Shown piece after piece: positions 41,301-48,392 of a stretch of DNA of 64,000 nt. Position 1 is the stretch's first letter, and each line of letters opens with the position of its first letter. The stretch covers positions 124,001 to 188,000 of the forward strand of contig JAQGBZ010000026.1 in NCBI GenBank assembly GCA_034687125.1. Direction: 5' to 3'. Both the position numbers and the translations under genes were made by a program. The notes under the pieces were generated by a model that worked only from the letters and a program-made list of their open reading frames with translations, was not told the DNA's origin and searched no databases. Source of the DNA: Neelides folsomi (Eukaryota > Arthropoda > Collembola > Neelipleona > Neelidae).

Positions 41301-42758
41301 TCTATGTCGAATAGTAGTGAATCCTTTCATGAACCGACGATTGGCCTTAACAGACATCCAATACATTTAGCCTATTGGTCTTATGTCTCTTTTTATATCA
41401 CTATATCTCGTTTCATCGCTTCCAAATTAATTCCTCAACCTAGAAAAGGAACATCTCAATAAACAGTACAAGTTGGGAGCTTCAAGTTCAAAAAATATGG
41501 TCTTTACAAGCCCAACCTCGTTTTCTTGGACACAAAATGAAGGCAATAAGGAGTGACGGAAAAGGAGACACTCGGGTTTTCATCTTCCCAATCTTAATAA
41601 ACATTGTAGAGCAAAATCTTTTTCTAGCCCGCCCTGTCTGTTTGTTCTTCCATTTGACATAGGAAATGAGTGGAACCGCCATCGAGAGTAAAACCTCAAC
41701 CTCTCAACTTCTCATCAGAATTTAACACAATAAATAAAATAATTTTAGGAATTTAACCATCCATGAAATATTACAAACATCAAAGACGTATGAATGAAAA
41801 TCATTTAAATGAATTAAAACAACCCTTTGACTTTATAAATTCCTCAGTGAAACTCCTTTGACTCGACCCTACATCCATTCATCTTGTGGAATATGAAAGA
41901 GGGGATAAGGATCTCTTGGTCAAAGTACCTTCATCCCCCTTGTCCGTTCGCCCTCATCAGGCAAATATCTCGTTCGTCCAAGGAATAAATAAGTAATCTT
42001 TTATCTATATATGGAAGTACCCCAGCTGGCACCTCAGAAATCTTTTATACACAGAATTTATCATCTTACAACGACAAGCCTTTTACTTTTATACTCTTCT
42101 TGACGAACACATGGAGTTTGAGAAATGAAGGAATCCTCTTTGACCTCATTAACAAATTAGGAAAGTAAATGAGCCACCTCGGGACCGACATTTCCAAGTT
42201 GTTAAATTTTATGGTAAAATTACCCCTTCCTCCTTGTGCATAATTCAACACTTATTATTATTTCTCTCTCTCAACACTGACTCAGTTCTGAGTAAGGAAA
42301 ATGATCCACTTTGTTTTTTAAACACCCCTACTGTTCTTTCAAATAACACGAGGAAAAAAGGCCATCAACTCACCACTCAACTCGTGTGAATGGAGTAAAT
42401 ACTGGTAAATTCCAGTTAAACGGCAAATGTAATTAACAATTTGGGTTTAAATGGGAAATATGGAATTATCGAATTAGATAAAAATTGTAGTTCCCACACG
42501 TACCTTTTTCATCCGAGGAAGAGAATTTGCATCTGCTGGTGTGAAATTCTCTTTCGGGGCTTCGTTATGCCCGTTGTGATACGGCTGCTGATTTGAATTC
42601 CCGTTCTCAATTATGCCCTCAACCTCCATTTCGGTCTTCAATTAAGGAAGAGCCCGTTAGAATCACACACAACAACCACTTCACATTCACGATGTTTAAG
42701 ACGTCGGGCACGGAGATTTCACCATTAATTTTTCGCACAGTGACACTCAACTTGGGAT
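2092..42758 (-). CDS. Ank2: Ankyrin (Ank2-type) gene, 25 coding exons
   Basis: Membrane-cytoskeleton adaptor: in this family ANK repeats bind membrane proteins and ZU5-UPA binds spectrin. Exons, 5' to 3' on minus: 42504-42629 (ATG at 42629), 28726-28960, 28078-28241, 27873-27987, 27669-27765, 27253-27523, 26588-27082, 25501-25647, 23054-23139, 22536-22599, 22129-22425, 21408-21435, 21043-21314, 20601-20910, 20437-20527, 18512-18897, 18182-18393, 15516-15693, 12419-12611, 12237-12328, 11756-11982, 11291-11635, 10909-11184, 10566-10728, 2092-8382. Every junction has GT..AG and matching phase; the sum is 3720 codons plus one base. ANK repeats cover about residues 43-824, ZU5-UPA about 933-1362, the death domain about 1430-1516 and the low-complexity tail 1624-3720. 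The last donor (phase 1) implies a further exon, or the message reads 7 bases on to a stop at 2084-2086. Confidence 0.95.
2841..2906 (-). repeat. Gly-Ser-Gly-Leu/Pro tandem repeat in ankyrin tail
   Basis: Twelve-bp units encode [19 protein letters not shown] within the Ser-rich part of the giant exon. It is a flexible low-complexity linker and a likely site of length polymorphism. Confidence 0.75.
6195..6340 (-). repeat. Tandem hexapeptide-coding repeat in ankyrin tail
   Basis: About eight 18-bp units read [48 protein letters not shown]. Copies differ by a few bases and keep the frame, so the array is an expanded minisatellite inside the giant exon. Charge alternates along it, which suits a helical or disordered spacer. 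Confidence 0.8.
8383..10565. other. Ankyrin intron
   Basis: A 2.2 kb AT-rich intron between the small exon 10566-10728 and the giant exon. I see no in-phase alternative exon with good splice sites. Confidence 0.6.
10909..11635 (-). CDS. Ank2: Ankyrin death-domain exons
   Basis: Exons 11291-11635 and 10909-11184 join in phase 0. The first ends the UPA region ([14 protein letters not shown]) and begins the death domain ([38 protein letters not shown]). The second continues [19 protein letters not shown] and [13 protein letters not shown]. The six-helix fold is a signalling and interaction module found in all canonical ankyrins. Exon 10566-10728 then leads in phase 0 to the large tail exon. Confidence 0.93.
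11756..20527 (-). CDS. Ank2: Ankyrin linker, ZU5 and UPA exons
   Basis: Exons 20437-20527, 18512-18897, 18182-18393, 15516-15693, 12419-12611, 12237-12328 and 11756-11982. The linker exon ends ISRSPVQIG and joins [12 protein letters not shown], the conserved start of ZU5. Clear landmarks follow: [20 protein letters not shown] and NGETWREH in the first ZU5; [24 protein letters not shown] and [12 protein letters not shown] in the second; [16 protein letters not shown]; then UPA with [30 protein letters not shown] and [15 protein letters not shown]. In other ankyrins this ZU5-ZU5-UPA module binds beta-spectrin and anchors the protein to the submembrane skeleton. All phases match. Confidence 0.95.
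12612..15515. other. Ankyrin intron holding the 27-nt microexon
   Basis: A 2.9 kb intron that is AT-rich except around 14.3-14.6 kb, where the microexon 14325-14351 lies. No other coding exon is seen. Confidence 0.6.
14325..14351 (-). CDS. Ank2: 27-nt cassette microexon in ankyrin (candidate)
   Basis: Between exons 15516-15693 and 12419-12611, TGAGTGCAG precedes 27 nt followed by GTAAACAC. Phase is 1 on both sides, so it inserts nine residues without changing frame: [20 protein letters not shown], between the second ZU5 and UPA. The insert is strongly basic with a possible basophilic-kinase site (RKRS). The exon is skippable, because the flanking exons also join in frame directly. Confidence 0.6.
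15694..18181. other. Ankyrin intron with a plus-strand coding-like patch
   Basis: A 2.5 kb intron. A GC-richer patch at about 16133-16384 reads on the plus strand as an 83-codon ORF containing GRFLIELG and [10 protein letters not shown], which looks protein-like but matches nothing I recognise. The rest is AT-rich and empty. Confidence 0.4.
18898..20436. other. Ankyrin intron with candidate 18-nt microexon
   Basis: A 1.5 kb AT-rich intron before the first ZU5 exon. Only the 18-nt candidate at 19364-19381 stands out. Confidence 0.5.
19364..19381 (-). CDS. Ank2: 18-nt candidate microexon in ankyrin
   Basis: Within the intron between 20437-20527 and 18512-18897, CTCTGTAG precedes 18 nt and a strong GTAAGC donor follows. 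It is a multiple of three, has no stop in the required phase 2, and would insert residues like KLHWR just before [12 protein letters not shown]. Vertebrate ankyrins also vary at this junction. The acceptor's pyrimidine tract is weak, so the call is tentative. Confidence 0.35.
20601..28960 (-). CDS. Ank2: Ankyrin-repeat domain exons (24 repeats)
   Basis: Exons 2-14 encode 24 consecutive 33-residue repeats, the family's standard number, from the repeat ending NVDINTCNA to the last, which starts [14 protein letters not shown]. Typical cores such as [27 protein letters not shown] and [16 protein letters not shown] are plain. Exon 26588-27082 carries five whole repeats (495 nt) and 22129-22425 three (297 nt), so several exons are exact multiples of the 99-nt repeat. 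One exon is only 28 nt (21408-21435). Repeat 5 is atypical (LLESDVRGK), as in other ankyrins. The final exon continues into a threonine run and an acidic linker ([13 protein letters not shown]) leading to ZU5. Confidence 0.95.
20800..20838 (-). repeat. Poly-threonine tract in ankyrin linker
   Basis: ACN triplets (ACA, ACC, ACT, ACG) encode twelve Thr and one Ile directly after the last ankyrin repeat. The mixed third bases show that the protein run is older than a pure triplet expansion. Confidence 0.75.
21408..21435 (-). CDS. Ank2: 28-nt constitutive ankyrin microexon
   Basis: The exon encodes NGLRPLHLA plus the first base of the next codon, between TTTTCCAG and GTAATTG. It starts in phase 0 and ends in phase 1 and is needed to complete repeat 21, since its neighbours (22129-22425 and 21043-21314) cannot be joined in frame without it. 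It is too short for ORF-based gene finders and is likely to be missed in automatic models. Confidence 0.9.
21436..22128. other. Ankyrin intron
   Basis: A 0.7 kb AT-rich intron between repeat exons. Nothing coding is seen. Confidence 0.6.
22600..25500. other. Ankyrin introns around exon 23054-23139
   Basis: Two introns (22600-23053 and 23140-25500) flank the 86-nt repeat exon. Apart from short GC-richer stretches near 23.7-24.2 kb, nothing with coding character and matching splice phase is seen. Confidence 0.5.
25648..26587. other. Ankyrin intron
   Basis: A 0.9 kb intron between repeat exons, with short ORFs but no in-phase exon. Confidence 0.55.
34449..34472 (-). CDS. Ank2: Alternative ankyrin first exon (8 codons)
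   Basis: Minus-strand ATG at 34472 encodes MVTESSQS and ends at a GTGAGG donor in phase 0, exactly the phase needed to join the repeat exon at 28960 (giving ...[15 protein letters not shown]). An in-frame TAA lies upstream, so this would be the true start. The exon sits in a GC-richer island (about 34.45-34.76 kb) inside the AT-rich 13.5 kb intron, with a palindromic CRE 223 bp upstream. I infer an alternative promoter producing an ankyrin with a short N-terminus. No transcript evidence is available here. Confidence 0.55.
34695..34702. promoter_or_regulatory. Palindromic CRE (TGACGTCA)
   Basis: This is a perfect 8-bp cAMP-response element in a local GC-rich island, upstream (for minus-strand transcription) of the candidate alternative ankyrin first exon. 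CREB/ATF proteins are the known binders. Position and composition fit a promoter; the link to ankyrin is inference. Confidence 0.45.
38022..38087 (-). CDS. Signal-peptide-like first exon of an unknown secreted protein (candidate)
   Basis: The minus-strand ATG at 38087 (purine at -3) opens a 22-codon reading frame: a short N-region MQKDM, a hydrophobic core [13 protein letters not shown] and a small-residue end STSP. It then meets a strong GTAAGG donor in phase 0. That is the layout of a secretory signal-peptide exon, as in many neuropeptide or cysteine-rich peptide genes. Possible downstream minus exons are 37337-37384 and part of 36746-36940, which join in frame on paper but have mediocre acceptors. 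If real, the gene is nested in the ankyrin intron on the same strand; it could instead be chance. Confidence 0.35.
38209..38733 (-). CDS. Uncharacterised 174-codon Cys-containing ORF
   Basis: An unusually long minus-strand open frame for intronic DNA. It has a threonine run (PTTTTTL), scattered cysteines ([19 protein letters not shown]) and a CxGxC (ACDGEC) near the end. An internal ATG at 38379 begins [17 protein letters not shown], which reads like a second signal sequence or membrane segment. It matches no family I can name. It may be chance in a GC-richer island, a 5' part of the neighbouring candidate secreted gene, or a small independent gene. Confidence 0.2.
   Translation of the reverse strand: MRSQERTGILFRAPISPSPTTTTTLYNIAHRRHPPPSLILDFSCSSSTTPTESFLEMELKSFGYNSCSYLPLKIHLFFVVKCNLGETDGCKEFISLRMDGDYYMGKARRSDYITINIFMYGRCGWMILLVWMIFCYSEGCNKPWADVRVILPACDGECLPLWSPNSQKSFFSYN
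42504..42758 (-). CDS. Ank2: Ankyrin exon 1: 5'UTR end and N-terminal 42 codons
   Basis: The ATG at 42629-42627 has a good context (CGAAATGG) and an in-frame TAA shortly upstream. The 42 codons ([15 protein letters not shown]... to ...PRMKK) run to a GTACGT donor after phase 0, matching the first ankyrin-repeat exon, which opens [15 protein letters not shown] at 28960. Upstream, a pyrimidine-rich acceptor (CTTTCCTCTAAG) ends at 42759, so about 129 nt of 5'UTR belong to this exon and a noncoding first exon must lie further up, perhaps at 43.4-43.8 kb. The residues are polar, with no signal peptide, as expected for a cytoplasmic scaffold. Confidence 0.85.
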
Positions 42759-43359
42759 CTTAGAGGAAAGATAAAAAGCTATTATAAAATGCAGCCCATA
42801 CATTTATAAAATTAATATAGTATACTTCGTTTTTTATACTTAATATCTATCTTAAAATCATTCAAATGACAATTTCTTGAAAAAATAAATTGTCAATGTC
42901 CAGAATTTTTAAACTTTAAAGTTAAAGTCTAATTTCAAAAATCCATTCTATAATTTAAAAATTAAAAGGTGTTTTCTATTTTCTAATGAAATGATTAAAT
43001 AAAATTTTATTATAAAATTACATTAGCTAATTCATTATATAATGAGAATATCATAAAATTTTTAATGTTTAGATTAAAATAATTTAATTGTACTAAAAAT
43101 AAAAGTTACGATTCCAAAAATAGATAAATATTGATTATGAAATTTTTTCAAAAATGTGTCAAGATGGTTAAAAATAGTTAACTCATAAAAATAATTTAAA
43201 TTCTCAACTGTCAAACACTCTCGAGAGTAATGTCAAGAAAAAAGTACACTAGTTATTTAACTAAAAAAACTAGGCCTATTATTTCTAGCTGTCAAAGTCT
43301 GTCAAAAATGAAGGAGAGCTCCTTCGGAGAAATCGGGTTAAAGTGAGAGGGAATTTTAC
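42759..43359. other. Putative 5'UTR intron of ankyrin
   Basis: A strongly AT-rich 0.6 kb between the candidate noncoding first exon and the ATG exon. No coding signal is seen. Confidence 0.4.
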
Positions 43360-43800
43360 CGGAGTGACCGGCAAGGCTGGTTTATGGAGCTCATTGTGGG
43401 TTGGAGCAGCTGCAAGAAGGGTGAATTTGGAATTAAATCCCTCGGTCCGCCTGATGAGGAGTCACTGCAGCAGTCCCCGTTCTCATCCAAATCCCCATCG
43501 CAAGATACGATTGCAGTGTTCGTCTCCCTTATGGATGGACGAGACATAGCGAGGGGTGCGGAAAGGAGTGAGGAGGTTCACTCTTCTTCTTCCTATGCAC
43601 CTCAGCCCAGACTGCCCAACAATGACGACCACCTCGGGCTCCATAATAAAGCTGAGTCCCTCTCATCTCCTCGCCTCGATGCTCTCCACCACGACTCATT
43701 CACCTCATCATCTCCACTTTGGTTCTCGCTCTTTTATTCTAAGCAAATCTCACTCCTGGGTAAAAAATAAAAAGTTGTTCATTAGAACAAGCAAAATATC
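43360..43800 (-). promoter_or_regulatory. GC-richer island, likely ankyrin first exon and promoter
   Basis: The island ends (minus) at a GTAAAA donor next to CTCCG, 0.6 kb upstream of the 5'UTR acceptor at 42759, as expected for a noncoding first exon of the ankyrin transcript starting at 42629. It contains an open frame (ATG at 43547, MSRPSIRETNT...) that, spliced to 42758, stops after about 11 more codons, so it would be an upstream ORF rather than an N-terminal extension. Inference from position and splice sites. Confidence 0.35.
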
Positions 43801-44536
43801 GAGTTAACACTAATCACTCTTCACTATTATAATCAAATAACTGCAAATTGTTCAGAGTTGAAACAAGGCGAAGGTGTTATACTAACGATAAGTATGTATG
43901 CATGTATTTATGTTGGTTGGTTGGTTTTTATAGGTTAAGCTTTTTTATTATGATTATACATAATTGTCATTACTGGAAGCACGGAGGCAAAGATTTATGT
44001 AGATACATAGGTATATTATATGCAAAGAAAATTCATTACAGAAGCAAAAAAGTTGAAATCCAGAAAATTGATATCTTGGAAATGTTCACCAGCAAGCAAA
44101 ACTTTCAGCAATTCACAACAAAGCCCAAAGCGAGAAAACCAAAGACGCAAAGAGGATCAATTCATTCCTGAATATGAGATAAATGACAAAATAGATTGAT
44201 TTAAACTTGATTTGATGTTTATTTAATTAATGAATTAAATAATCATCTACAAATTATAAAATATAAAATATTTTTAAATGTAATGTTAAACTAAAATAAT
44301 TTTAATGTAGGTAAAAGTAGTAAAATGTGAACAATATTTTAATCGAACTTTTGCTGACTAGAAAAGATTTCAGATAATATAATAATATATTTAAATATAA
44401 ATTAAATAACAAATACTTACTTCATCTTGTTTTTATATTAATAAAATTGTAGTATAAAAATTCATTTTAAAGTTTCATAACACTTTAAGTTATATACCAC
44501 ATCTGTATTTTTCATTATTTTACATAAAGCACGCTT
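43801..44536. other. Spacer between COX18 3' end and ankyrin 5' region
   Basis: AT-rich. A minus-strand AATAAA (TTTATT at 44218-44223) could serve COX18. Short plus-strand ORFs here show no family features. Confidence 0.4.
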
Positions 44537-45990
44537 TTAAGGATTTGAAGGTGTTGATGGGATTTTGAAAAACTTTCGTATTGAAACCCTTTTCAATAAC
44601 ATGTTTTGTGACAAAGCAAATACACTTGATGTTGCCCAGTACATCGATACAGCCTAGAAAATAAAAGATTAATATTAATAATTAAACACTTGATTAAAAT
44701 AAAACATTAAAAATTAATTAACCTTTAAAGGTATAAATTTAAAAGTATTTAGTATTTTATACGATTTCAAAAAATATAACATGACTTACTCCTGGAACCA
44801 CCATAGCTAAAATTCCTAATCCGATAAATGCGCCTCCAATGATGAATGGAACAACTTTTTGGAGTGTTGATTTGGGCATAGCAGCATTCTTGACTTTCGG
44901 CGTGTGAATCTTTAAGTTTGCGAAATTCGATATTGTCAATATGATAGGGAAAACGAGTGGATCGCTGTAAACCAAACTATCAAGCCAAGGAAAGTTTTCA
45001 GATCGAATTTGAGTCCAATAGTATAACTTTCCTAAAGTGAAATACAGATTAGGTATGTATTAAATTCTAAAACATTTAACTCTAAATAGTGTAGTTAAAT
45101 AAAATAATGTAAGACTTACTATCTGTTCCATCATCTGGGAGCATGTAAACTACATTTCGTAGAGCACTTGAAAAACAGATCCATAAAGGAACCTGAAGAA
45201 GCGGAAGTACAACGGATCGCAATGGATGACAATTTTCTTGTTCGATCAGCTTTCTCCAATGGTGTTTAAACTGAATTTCGATTTGATTTTTAGCATAAAA
45301 TTGTGCACAGCATCAAAAATAAGAATGAAATTCTAATGAATTGATATTATAAAATTTACGAACCGAATACTTGTATCTTCTTTTTGCTTCTTTTTCATCC
45401 CATTTGTATTTTCTAATAGCCGGACCCATTTCCTTTTTTAGATCTTCTGCCAATTCTTTAAATTTCGGTTGAATATTTTCCAATCTTGCCAACATTCTTC
45501 TTTGGTTAATTATTAATGGAAAACTAACGAAAGTTCGAATGGCAAATGTCCCCAAAAGTATAATTTTCGTCCAGTCCATTCCTACAAAAAATAAATATTT
45601 AAATTATTATAGTCTTTTCTGTTTCATTTTTAAAGGAATTATATAAAAGATTTAAAATATTTTAATAGAATAAACAGAACATGAACAACAATACAAAGAA
45701 ATTAATTTATAAATAGGTAAAGTAAATACTGTACAATTACCTGGAATATCATAAACATAATACAGACAATCTTGCATGAATTCGACAAAAGCCGAATCAC
45801 TAAAGATGGTTTGATGTTTTCCAAATTCTCCAATTTTCGTAAATTCTTCTTCGGGTGTGAACCGATCTACCCCTTTTAAACTAAAATGTTCCCAGTCTTG
45901 TAGCGATAAATTTCTAACTGAATTAAAGTTGTTAAACGCACTATTAAATTTAACGTATTTAACCAAATTAAAACTTCTTCTGCATAACAT
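44537..45990 (-). CDS. COX18: COX18 mitochondrial inner-membrane insertase
   Basis: OXA1/YidC/COX18-family protein that helps insert the Cox2 C-terminal domain across the mitochondrial inner membrane during cytochrome c oxidase assembly. Exons (minus): 45741-45990, 45364-45581, 45120-45270, 44790-45031, 44537-44653; all phases match and give 325 aa, near the human length. The N-terminus (MLCRRSFNLVKYVKF) is basic and lacks acidic residues, a typical mitochondrial presequence. Family landmarks: WTKIILLGTFAIRTFVSFPL (first TM), LARLENIQPKFKELAEDL, ENCHPLRSVVLPLLQVPLWI, then VVPFIIGGAFIGLGILAMVV and AVSMYWATSSVFALSQN (last TMs). CHP and the LQ.P.W stretch favour COX18 over OXA1L. The second exon ends at a weak GTTCGT donor. 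Confidence 0.92.
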
Positions 45991-46847
45991 CTTGAAGACA
46001 GTCTAAAGTTACGAGTAAGTCAGTTAACTTTAAGAAGAATCAGCCGATCAACCCTTCAAAAAATAAAATAAGACTTAGAAAATGAATGAAAATCGGAATA
46101 TGGTAGATTGGAAAAAATAAAATAAATATTAGATAAAATGTAATAGTGTTGCTTCAATTCTTATTAGTGTGTCATACCTCAATTAAATGATGAATTATGA
46201 AGATAATTAACAAGTTTCAACGACGAAGGACGAGAACGGCGACGACGACTGAAGAGCAGTTGAGCAGTCGAGGAAAAGGAAAAGAAGAAAATGAAGAGAA
46301 AGTCTCCACTATTCCGCCGACAATTCAAACCCTCCACATGATCATGACAAGTCCCTAAACACTTCAAATAACATGTTACAAACTTTTCTTTCTTCTTCCT
46401 CCTACTCTTTCGCTCAAATCCTAATCAAGTAATTTGTCCCCAGAGGAGAAAGGCTATCTCGAAAACCATCTTTTCCTACTTCACATCGTCACATAGTATC
46501 TCAAACTTCTTCACCATTTAAATTAAACCTTGCACTATTTTAGTTAAATCAATCGGTCTCAACTTCCCAAACGTCGCTCAATCTTGCAAATTAATTGATA
46601 TTTAATCTGGAAGTTTTGCTCTGTATTAAATGCGCCACGTGTGGAGCTGAAAGTCATATGGGATCAGGCTGATTGAAATACTATTTGGATAACAGGTGAA
46701 TATTTGTTCGATTAGCTCATTCTTCCCATGAACGTTCCCTTATGGGTTTATTGCTTTTTATTTATCATTTGAGGAATTGGCAATGTTCATTTTAAATACA
46801 TTTATCAACTTTCACTCTTCCCCCTCGACCTGACGTGACCCCGAGCG
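45991..46847. other. Divergent intergenic region COX18 / SPOP-like gene
   Basis: About 0.86 kb between the COX18 start (minus) and the TATA box of the plus-strand gene. It presumably holds the COX18 promoter and 5'UTR. A 62-codon minus ORF at 46179-46367 is low-complexity and unsupported. Confidence 0.5.
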
Positions 46848-46855
46848 TATAAATA
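46848..46855 (+). promoter_or_regulatory. TATA box (TATAAATA) of the MATH-BTB gene
   Basis: A consensus TATA box about 100 bp before a strong CCAG/GTGAGT donor at 46949/46950. A CRE-like TGACGTGA lies just upstream at about 46831. This predicts a short noncoding first exon of about 46880-46949. Confidence 0.5.
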
Positions 46856-46879
46856 CATTGCATATAGACTTTATTGCCC

Positions 46880-46949
46880 TTTGTTCCTCCAGGTCTCTCG
46901 TCTTGAAATTTCCAATCCCTCGACGGCCCATCAACTTCCAATTTTCCAG
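46880..46949 (+). other. Predicted noncoding first exon of the MATH-BTB gene
   Basis: Bounded by the TATA box (about 30 bp upstream of the assumed start) and a perfect GTGAGT donor. No ATG-initiated coding is seen. Its junction to the start exon 48364-48397 is inferred. Confidence 0.4.
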
Positions 46950-48363
46950 GTGAGTTTTTTCCTCATTGCAAAAATTAATTTAAATCTTTATTTACATATT
47001 TTATAATTTATTGTATTACGTCTACGTCTTCCTTGAATAAGGCGATTTCAAGTACTTGGTTTTATAATTTACATTCGTATGTGTTCTTAGAAAGGTTATT
47101 GGACAAAGTTTTCCTACCATATTTAGCAATTTGCTTTTCTTCAAACTATTAGAATAATTTTGTAAATTTATCACTACCTTTTTGTTCCTTTGTTCTAATG
47201 TTTAGTAATTCTCTCGCTCTTATACTTTGAACACTATCTCTGTCACAGACTCGTTTATTTGACCCTTGATTATCTCACTAATAATCAATAAACCTGTATC
47301 AAATCTTTATTTTATCCGATTAGACATTTCCCGTTTCGAATAATTTCTGACAGTTATACTTTTTATTTTATTCTCTCAGTTTGGATTCATTCTCATTCAC
47401 TTACAAAGAAGCAATTTATCTGGATGAAAACGGACAAAGGGAACTCGGGTCTTGTTGGCATCCTTGGGTAAATAAAACTATTGTTTGATAGTATAAGTCA
47501 AAATATAAAACATCAAAAAATATAGGGTACTTTTATGAAAAAACATAAAACATCAAATCAAATATAAAACAGCTTGGCTGCAAAAGAAGGTTTTCTAGAT
47601 TTTTTGTCTAAGTCATTTGATGAAAATAAGCCATAGAGGATTAAAGATTGGATACAGCAACGTTTAATTGCCAAGGATCCAGTGGTTGGTCATGAGGGAA
47701 AGGTAGGTTTTTTTGAGGCAGAAAAGGAATTATTGCTTTTCTATCTTGAAAAAGATAACATAGAGAAATAAAACAATTGTTTGAAGTATTTAATGTTTTT
47801 AACAATGAAGGACTTAAAAGAATAGAATTTAAAATGTTTATTGATATATTTCAAGATAAAAAAGAACTACTAACTAGTAATCCAGAATACAAGCATCTTT
47901 TAAAGAACGAGGTAGAATGTACTTTTGATAAATTAGCCGATAAAAGTGATACAGATTTAATTGCTAAGCACAACATTATGGAAACTTTGCTTGATGAATC
48001 TCCTCTGCTTGGTGTTGACGAAGCTGGTCCCTCATGGTAACTTAGAAGAATATGTTTATTTTAAGGAGCCAAAGGGCTATTTGTAGAAAAACAAGATTTT
48101 TGTAATTCTTAATAATGTGCGCGATCATGGAGAAGGTTCACTGAACCATATGCGTCATATATGGACGCCAGGATAAAAACAAGTATTAAAAATAAAAAAG
48201 CGGTAGTATTCAATAAACCATACGCGTCAAGTTAAGAAAATATAGCTCGGATTTAAGAAATTTAAGTATGAAAATCACTATACTATGTTCTCCTGTTAAT
48301 AAAATTTTTGTGTTTAACAAATTTCTCAACCACCGATGGAAATAAATTGCCTTCGCTATTTAG
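46950..48363. other. 5' intron with decayed coding-like segments
   Basis: The intron holds a possible 88-nt exon (47380-47467, flanked by TTCTCTCAG and GTAAAT), whose best frame reads KEAIYLDENGQRELGSCWHP, and plus-strand open segments ending at 48040. Short direct repeats of ATAAAACATCAAA lie at about 47500-47570. Confidence 0.4.
47640..48040 (+). pseudogene. Unidentified coding-like remnant
   Basis: One plus-strand frame runs from about 47640 (IKDWIQQRLIAKDPVVGHEGK) through one stop at 47769-47771 to LLDESPLLGVDEAGPSW and a stop at 48038-48040. Codon usage and composition look protein-like (K, E, D, L-rich), unlike flanking intron DNA. There is no recognisable domain. It may be the 3' end of a decayed mobile-element protein or a duplicated gene fragment. 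I cannot name it. Confidence 0.3.
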
Positions 48364-48392
48364 GAGCACGAAGACTTGGTTCAATTCACAGC

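Larger units (their letters stand above)
28961..42503. other. 13.5 kb first ankyrin intron
   Basis: The largest non-coding stretch. It is AT-rich with several GC-richer islands: 31.3-32.0 kb; 34.45-34.76 kb (alternative first exon and CRE); 36.75-36.94 kb (short minus ORF); 38.02-38.09 kb (signal-peptide-like exon); and 38.2-38.75 kb (174-codon Cys-containing minus ORF). A short (CA)n run occurs near 31.77 kb. The remaining sequence shows nothing I can support. Confidence 0.5.

Noticed and set aside
43384-43770. 128-codon plus-strand ORF at 43.4-43.8 kb
   Set aside because: Low-complexity with no family features; the block is better explained as a 5' exon or promoter of the minus-strand ankyrin gene.
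46179-46367. 62-codon minus ORF upstream of COX18
   Set aside because: Phe/Ser/Arg low-complexity, no domain, and not in frame with COX18.
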